From contig NW_027331831.1 of NCBI RefSeq assembly GCF_033568475.1, positions 12,152,001 through 12,216,000 on the forward strand: DNA of 64,000 nucleotides, in the 5' to 3' direction. Position numbers and translations under genes: made by a program. Within the stretch, counting starts at the first letter, position 1, and every line of letters begins with the position of its first letter. Of this stretch, positions 58,373-64,000 are shown piece by piece. Under the pieces are notes generated by a model. That model had not been told where the DNA came from and made no database searches. It saw only the letters and a program-made list of their open reading frames with translations. This stretch comes from Henckelia pumila (taxonomy: Eukaryota; Streptophyta; Magnoliopsida; Lamiales; Gesneriaceae).

Positions 58373-59698
58373 CTGGCTAATATCAGCTGTAATGCAACAG
58401 ACATACAGGCATATGTCATGTAAAATCACACATGTAAACACTCACATCTACAATGTCTCTCTTGTTTCAGCCATCTAGATTCTAACATTTAGAAGATAAA
58501 AAAAAAAGGTAGTTGCTATTTTCAGATATTGGGATGTTAAAGGATAAAACACAATGGAATCTTAAGCATCACTTGCAGTTACAGCTCATGTCAACCCACA
58601 AGAAACAAACCTCGTCACATGATCATGCAGAATATTGAACTAAATGATGCTATGCAGTGATATTGCCACAACTCATACAATATGCCATATGCAAAAGAAG
58701 CCAAACAATTCTTCATCACTATTCACTACGCAGTTAAGGCTGAAATTTTTTTTGTCCTTTCCCAATTTTGAGCCCTGATAAAGTTAGGACTATAAAGAGA
58801 CCAAAATGCCTTTCTCCTACATTCTTTCATTTATATATCATACATGGGAACACTTCTGGCCACCTAATCCAAATTCTTGGTATACCACACTAATAAGTAG
58901 CAAATTTTCCTTTTTTTTTGGATAAAGAATCATTATTTCTAACATAGAGAACTTTCAATCTTTTTTCTAAAATTAAAGCACCAGATATATATCCTGCCCG
59001 TCCATCAACCATTAATCTCAAGTCAACCATCAGTATCGTACATAAAACATGTGCTAAACTGTTAGGACATAAATGCTCACACAACGCATTTACAGAGTAA
59101 TAATGCTCTCGATCAACCAATTCTGCTATCACCAAGAAAATAAACTAAGTGTCAAAAAATACACCGAATCTTCGTCCAAGAGATCTTGAAAGAACACTCG
59201 GTGAAGCGATCACACAACCCTTAAAAGCAAACCAATTTCAAGAAAAAGACTCCAACTTTCTCCCACCCAATGTGTGTTTATCCACTTGTGTGCGTGTGAG
59301 ACAGAGAGACAGAGAGACAGAGAGAGATTTTCCATATCTATACCAAGAAAATGGACAGACTCCTTGTAGCAAATGAAAAGACGACGATTTCAGCACTATA
59401 TCACACGCTGGATCCTTCAAAAACCTCGAATGATCACTACAGATAGCGAGAACACACACTTTGAAACAAACCCATCACACGGAAAGATCCAAACTTTCTC
59501 TTCCACGATGATTGTTCGCGTGAGTTTCGGAGAGAGTGGCTGTGGAGGAAGGAAGACTCGGAATTCTTTAGAGTCAATTATTTTTCTTCTCGCTTTCTCG
59601 TACTGTGCTGACACTATGATAGAGTGGAAAGGAGGGCTGGGATTCGTAATCCAACGGCGCAGATGAATTCATCGCCATGTTTGCTGATGTCTTGGGTC
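58373..59698 (-). promoter_or_regulatory. RDR1 copy 2 upstream region
   Basis: Nearly identical to 5373-6720, including the GACAGAGAGACAGAGAG run (about 59300). Differs by single bases and one T in a poly-T run. Its upstream edge is cut by a 300-bp insertion at 59701, about 1.33 kb from the start codon. Confidence 0.5.
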
Positions 59699-59700
59699 TT

Positions 59701-60000
59701 TTAGACATTTTGAAAAAAACATTTATTTTTTTTAAAAAAAATATTTTTCTTAAAAAGTTACGTTTTTGGTTACAATATACTTTTAAAAAAAACATTTATT
59801 TAAATCCAAATAAGTGTTTTTTTAAAAGGCAGAAATTTTGGCTTTTTGACTTCTGCTTATGTTTTAAATTTAAAAAGCATTTTTTTAACATTTATCCAAA
59901 CACTAAAACTACTTCTGATTTTTTTAATAAAAACACTTTAAAAGGCTGAACTTATTTAAGTGTTTTTTTAAGCCAATAAATTTTGTTTCCAAACGGGCTC
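59701..60000. mobile_element. 300-bp AT-rich insertion upstream of RDR1 copy 2
   Basis: Sits between GGGTCTT and GTAGTCTTT, which are two bases apart in unit 1 (around 6711). The right end, read in reverse, is GAGCCCGTTTGGAAAC, a common end of small non-autonomous plant elements. The interior has AAAAAGCATTTTT-like foldbacks. The ORF at 59677-59949 is low-complexity. Confidence 0.65.
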
Positions 60001-60462
60001 GTAGTCTTTATCCCATCACCAACTCTTCATCCACAAGTTTTTATATAAACGGAGTTTTGAAAACACCTTCTTGAACTATTCTATCACACAGAGTTTGGCT
60101 AGTGTGATTTACTTGACTAGCGTAATTTGCAGGTTATTACAGGTCATTGCGTTAATTCAAGGTTTACCCAAAGCACATCGAAAGATAGCAGCTGCGGGTT
60201 CCCACGTAAAAAAAAAATAATTAACGTATTCGTTAATTTTTTGTGGATCTCGCATGTATTATTAAATATTTACCTTTACATATATATACTTGGATATGAT
60301 CTTAAAGATAACTTGAAATTCTCTTGTTACAATATAATTATAAAATTATAATTGATTTTATGTTACATACTACTAAAAATATTTCACCTCACATGATTAA
60401 AACTGATATTTTGCCTCTAGATCATGGAAAATTGAAATGGTTTAGGGGAATGGGTCGATGCT

Positions 60463-60830
60463 AGGGGTGTTATCGAGTCGAGTCGAGCTCGAGTAGTAGT
60501 TCGAGTACTCGAGATTGAGATTTTATATTATATATATATAAAAATTAAAAATATATTAATAAATAAATAAATATAATATAATATTATATTATATTATATA
60601 CATTATAAAATAAATAAATATATAAATATAATAAATAAATTAAATTAAATTAAATATTATAAATAAATATATAAATATTATAAATTAATTAATATATAAA
60701 TATAATATTATATTATATATTATATTTATATTATTTTTTAATATATATATATGAGGCTTATCGAATAGCTCGCGAGCTACTTGATCACATAGTTTCAAAG
60801 CTCGACTCGAGCTCGACTGCATGCTCGAGT
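60463..60830. mobile_element. GAGCTC-rich MITE, unit 2 copy, 3' end truncated
   Basis: Left end AGGGGTGTTATCGAGTCGAG, as in unit 1, with an AT-rich core. The right inverted end is missing after ATGCTCGAGTT, so a deletion has removed it with the adjacent hairpin block. Confidence 0.7.
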
Positions 60831-61182
60831 TAAGATAAGAAATTTAAAAAGTGAAGTGGGAAAAATAATTTTTGGAGTGGGAATAACACTCCTCTTATAA
60901 AAATAATAATAATAATAATTTTTATCCTGTCAAAAAACACTGATCATTATGATTTATGATGATTGATGAGTAATGAAACATATATATCTTATGGCACTAT
61001 CGTAAGGATCTATATAAAAATGAATATTTGTCAATATACGTTAGATTCGTTAATTTTCTGATCTCGTATGTATTATTAAATATTTATTTTTACATATATA
61101 TACTTGGATATGATCTTAAAGATAACTTGAAATTCTTTCGTTACAATACATCATGGAAAATTGAAATGGTTTAGGGAAAAGA
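60831..61182. repeat. Unit 2-specific DNA with partial repeat of 60225-60440
   Basis: 61047-61175 repeats about 60228-60450 in shortened form (shared TATTATTAAATATTTA, TATATATACTTGGATATGAT and CATGGAAAATTGAAATGGTT). Unit 1 has only one copy. DNA between 60831 and 61046 is AT-rich with no match seen. Confidence 0.7.
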
Positions 61183-61843
61183 TCGCAAATGCACATTTGA
61201 GATTAAAAATATGAATAACTTTATGCGAGCACGCGAAAATATATATGTATATAATTTTGATTTTTTTTTTTGTGGCATAAGATATTCATGTGAACTAAGA
61301 TGTCAAAATTTTGTAATTTACGAGAAGTTTATATTAGTCTTTGGCTTTTTCTACAAATTTTTATGTACCTTGGAAACTATATCAAAGGTGGTGTTCATCA
61401 TTATTTATCTTGATTCCATCTAACTAATTTAATGGAATCATAATGAAAGATCATCAACCGTCTGACATTTTTTTAAAAAAATGTTGTGCCTCATATGTAT
61501 TGCTTTTATTTACAAGTATATATGAAAAGACTTTTACAAACTACCTTGATTGCATTTGTTGCTATGCAATAAATATGATACGATTTCAAATATAATATAT
61601 ATAAAAACTTCAATTAAGTAAATATTTAATTGCCAAACAATGGAATTTAAGGGCCAATTATGTTATTTCATTTTACTTCCAAAAAAAAAAAAGGTGGCCA
61701 GTTATGTCATATATATCATATATATATTTGTATAACAGGAATGGCGAACAAAGTGGAACATATTATTCTTTTTCCTCTTTTGATTCCAAATATTAAATTA
61801 TACTATTTTCTCAAATAAATTTATAGAAGTTTCGATGTCATTT

Positions 61844-62962
61844 TCTTAAAATAATACAGAAGCTATGAGTTTTACAAAAGAAATAAAATATTAGATTTAA
61901 AATTTAAATTTCAAAACCCAAAAATTAGATCCTTTTTATTCTAATTTTAAGTTATTAAAAATTTTGTATATATGCACATGTATCGTATTAATTACCACGA
62001 TAAATATATATCATCTTATTTTAATTTAAAAAAACCATGTCGTTGAACCATATTAAAAGAACAGTGAATGTTGTTGCTCACAATGTAGCTAAATTTGTTA
62101 TTTATTCTCTTATATTTTTCTTTGGATATCTGGGAACTTTTTGCTTTGGTTAACAAAACTTGTCTATGACGATTTTTTGAATTCTCAATAAAGATCACAA
62201 GTTTGCCCGTCAATTTTTTTTTTGATATATTTACTTCATTGGGTCAGAAATTTAATTTAAACTAGTCGCATTCACACACGCATTGTGTGTATATTAATAT
62301 TTATTATTATTATTATTTATGTTGTTATATTTTTATTTCTAATAAATTTAAAATTAAAATGGAGGTATGAAAAATGGAGAAAATCATTGGCACATAAATT
62401 TTAAAATATAGATAAATATTTTTTTTCCTTTTCGCCTTTTTTTTTTTTTTTTGCTGTTTGAAGAGTATTTTAGATATTTCATCTATGTCTTCACCAAATC
62501 AATTTTACTTCGATTATTAAGTGGTGCTCTTCTTTAATAATATGTATGTAAGATAAGCTGTAATAACGCCCCTATACTTTGTCCTAGTTTACGGAACTTT
62601 GTAATCAATTAAGACCCTATACTTTGGCCTAATTACAAAGTTGATTCCAAGTTTTCTCTAATTTTGCAAACCATCCTTCAGTTAGCAAATAAATTCAAAA
62701 TTATTCTCTCTTAAAAAGGGCGAAGCCCACTTGTACTCAACAAACAACATATAACCTTTTACCAAATAAGAAGCAAAAGACAATAACTTTGGTTATTAAA
62801 TCAAGTCTTATCGTTTGCATCAAATTGGGTATTTTATGCTATCAAAATTTAGAGAATATATATATCTATATATATATAATAACTGAGTTTTTGCCAAATA
62901 TAGTAAAATCCCGCCAAAAATATTAAGTTGAAAAAGGAAACAAACTAAACTTATTTCTATTT
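61844..62962. other. AT-rich spacer, no clear gene
   Basis: Beyond the unit 2 boundary. A CCCTATACTTTG phrase repeated at about 62571 and 62611 suggests a small foldback repeat, and the region ends in AT-rich DNA. The 65-codon minus-strand ORF at 62016-62213 has no recognisable domain. Confidence 0.5.
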
Positions 62963-64000
62963 TGTTGAATCCGATATTTTGGTGATAACAAACAACAACT
63001 CATTGTATAGGAATGTGCTGCCAACCATTGTATTTCAGGAATCTACTACAACTTCTACCGGAAGCTTGTCAACCGCCTTTGCTCTCGACCGGCTGAAGTC
63101 ACAAGCCTATCGACTGGCTATCAAAACCAGCAGAGGATAAATCTATCTACCGGAAGCTTGTCAACCGCCTTTATCTCTCGACCGGCTGAAGTCACAAGCC
63201 TATCGACTGGCTATCAAAACCAGCAGAGGATAAATCTATCTACCGGAAGCTTGTCAACCGCCTTTATCTCTCGACCGGTTGAAGTCACAAGCTTATCGAC
63301 TGGTTATTCAAACCAGCAGAGGACAAATATCTCTACCGGTAGAATGCCAACTGCCTATCTAGATATCTCGAGACAAGTACCTATGACAAGATGTTCTTTG
63401 CAGGATCCTTTATTAAAAGCAGAACCGGCGTTTCAGAAGATTTGTTGACTCCTGCAAATCAAGACAACAGGTTGTACCAAAATGGCAAAAACACAGAATG
63501 ACTGCAGATAAAGCATTCGACCGTTTATTCCAGTTTTGGACCCTGGAAGTTGTCTGCAGTGTACGATCCTCATGCAGAATCATCAATGCATTTATGAGCA
63601 TTAAATGTGCATTCAATGCAGCATCAGAACGTTCAAAATAAAGACGTTGATGATTGACCTATATAAAGGGAAGATTGCTCAAAAAGAGAACAACAACAAG
63701 AACAACAACAAGTGATACGAGACAACGAAGAGAGACAAGCAACTCAGAAAAATTTCAATCACTTGACTAATATCAGAAGTCCTCATCTGATATACTTGAG
63801 CACACTTACAAGATCATTCATCTGCTGCTCAAATAAACCCTCGCCTACAGTTCACATATCTGATCGTCAAGGATCATCATAGGGTTTTCAAGCCTCTCGA
63901 CCGCTCTGCAGTCTGAGAAGCTCAACTCAACTATACTCAGTGTTGAAGAGACTTGAAGCTGCTCTGAAAGCTTCCACCAGTCTGATAAGAACTGAGAATC
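62963..64000 (+). mobile_element. LTR-like sequence running off the right edge
   Basis: Begins TGTTGAATCCGATATT, has a TATA box CCTATATAAAGGG at about 63658 and a downstream AACAACAAGAACAACAAC leader-like run. The layout fits the U3-R part of a long copia LTR on the plus strand. Its end and any coding part lie outside the window. Confidence 0.55.
63056..63360 (+). repeat. 93-bp tandem repeat (about 3.3 copies)
   Basis: Units start TACCGGAAGCTTGTC at 63056, 63148 and 63241, with a partial, diverged fourth at 63334 (TACCGGTAGAATG); spacing is 92, 93, 93. Each holds CTCGACCGG(C/T)TGAAGTCAC and CAGCAGAGGA. Because 93 is a multiple of three, a plus-strand frame stays open (63158-63448) and reads a repeating SRPAEVTSLSTGY. 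I do not regard it as a gene. Confidence 0.85.

Larger units (their letters stand above)
51492..61843. repeat. Unit 2 of direct segmental duplication
   Basis: Matches 11 to about 8432. Longer than unit 1 through insertions at 51822-53485 and 59701-60000 and extra DNA at about 60831-61175. It lacks the triple-hairpin block of 7604-7742 and 33 bases of RDR1 intron 3. Confidence 0.93.

Noticed and set aside
63056..63360. CRISPR-like array
   Set aside because: Repeats are contiguous 93-bp tandem units without unique spacers, in a plant LTR-like context.

Overview
This 64 kb window is nuclear DNA of a flowering plant, most likely a eudicot. The evidence is intron-split RDR1 genes, a SPIRAL1-like exon, and dense plant LTR retrotransposons (Tekay-like Ty3/gypsy, Sirevirus-like Ty1/copia, a Cassandra LTR). 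A Lamiales-like asterid is my guess only. There are no bacterial genes, operons, CRISPR arrays or tRNA genes. All comparisons were made by eye, without alignment software.

The window is framed by a direct segmental duplication. Unit 1 (from the left edge to about 8432) and unit 2 (about 51492-61843) each hold the last exon of a SPIRAL1-like microtubule protein gene (+ strand). Tail-to-tail with it is a complete four-exon RNA-dependent RNA polymerase 1 gene (RDR1, - strand) with its upstream leader and promoter DNA. Unit 1 RDR1 is open over 1117 codons. Unit 2 RDR1 is nearly identical, but a GAG to TAG change at codon 626 truncates it before the catalytic DLDGD motif. RDR1 makes double-stranded RNA from single-stranded templates and feeds antiviral and transposon RNA silencing, so the locus carries one apparently working and one apparently dead copy.

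About 43 kb of mostly transposon DNA separates the units. At 9009-29806 three LTR elements are nested: a decayed copia-type element (E1), a Tekay-like gypsy element inserted in its 3' LTR (E2), and a reverse-oriented, pol-less gypsy element inserted in the 5' LTR of E2 (E3). A Mutator-like MITE splits the E2 integrase. A solo gypsy LTR follows at 29853-32790. From 32.8 to 38.2 kb there is AT-rich DNA with small inverted-repeat elements and a broken RNase H-like gene. A Sirevirus-like copia element with an extra env-like ORF (E4, 38177-47652, - strand) interrupts that gene, and a solo Cassandra LTR carrying 5S rRNA-like sequence sits in one LTR of E4. A second decayed copia element (E5, about 47940-51255) carries its own inserted solo LTR. 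After unit 2, the last kilobase is an LTR-like sequence with 93-bp tandem repeats that runs off the window.

Five-base target-site duplications could be read directly for E2, E3, E4, the 29.8 kb solo LTR and the Cassandra LTR, and longer ones for two MITEs. This gives a relative insertion order. Most transposon coding regions carry stops and frameshifts. The only long gene that looks intact is unit 1 RDR1.
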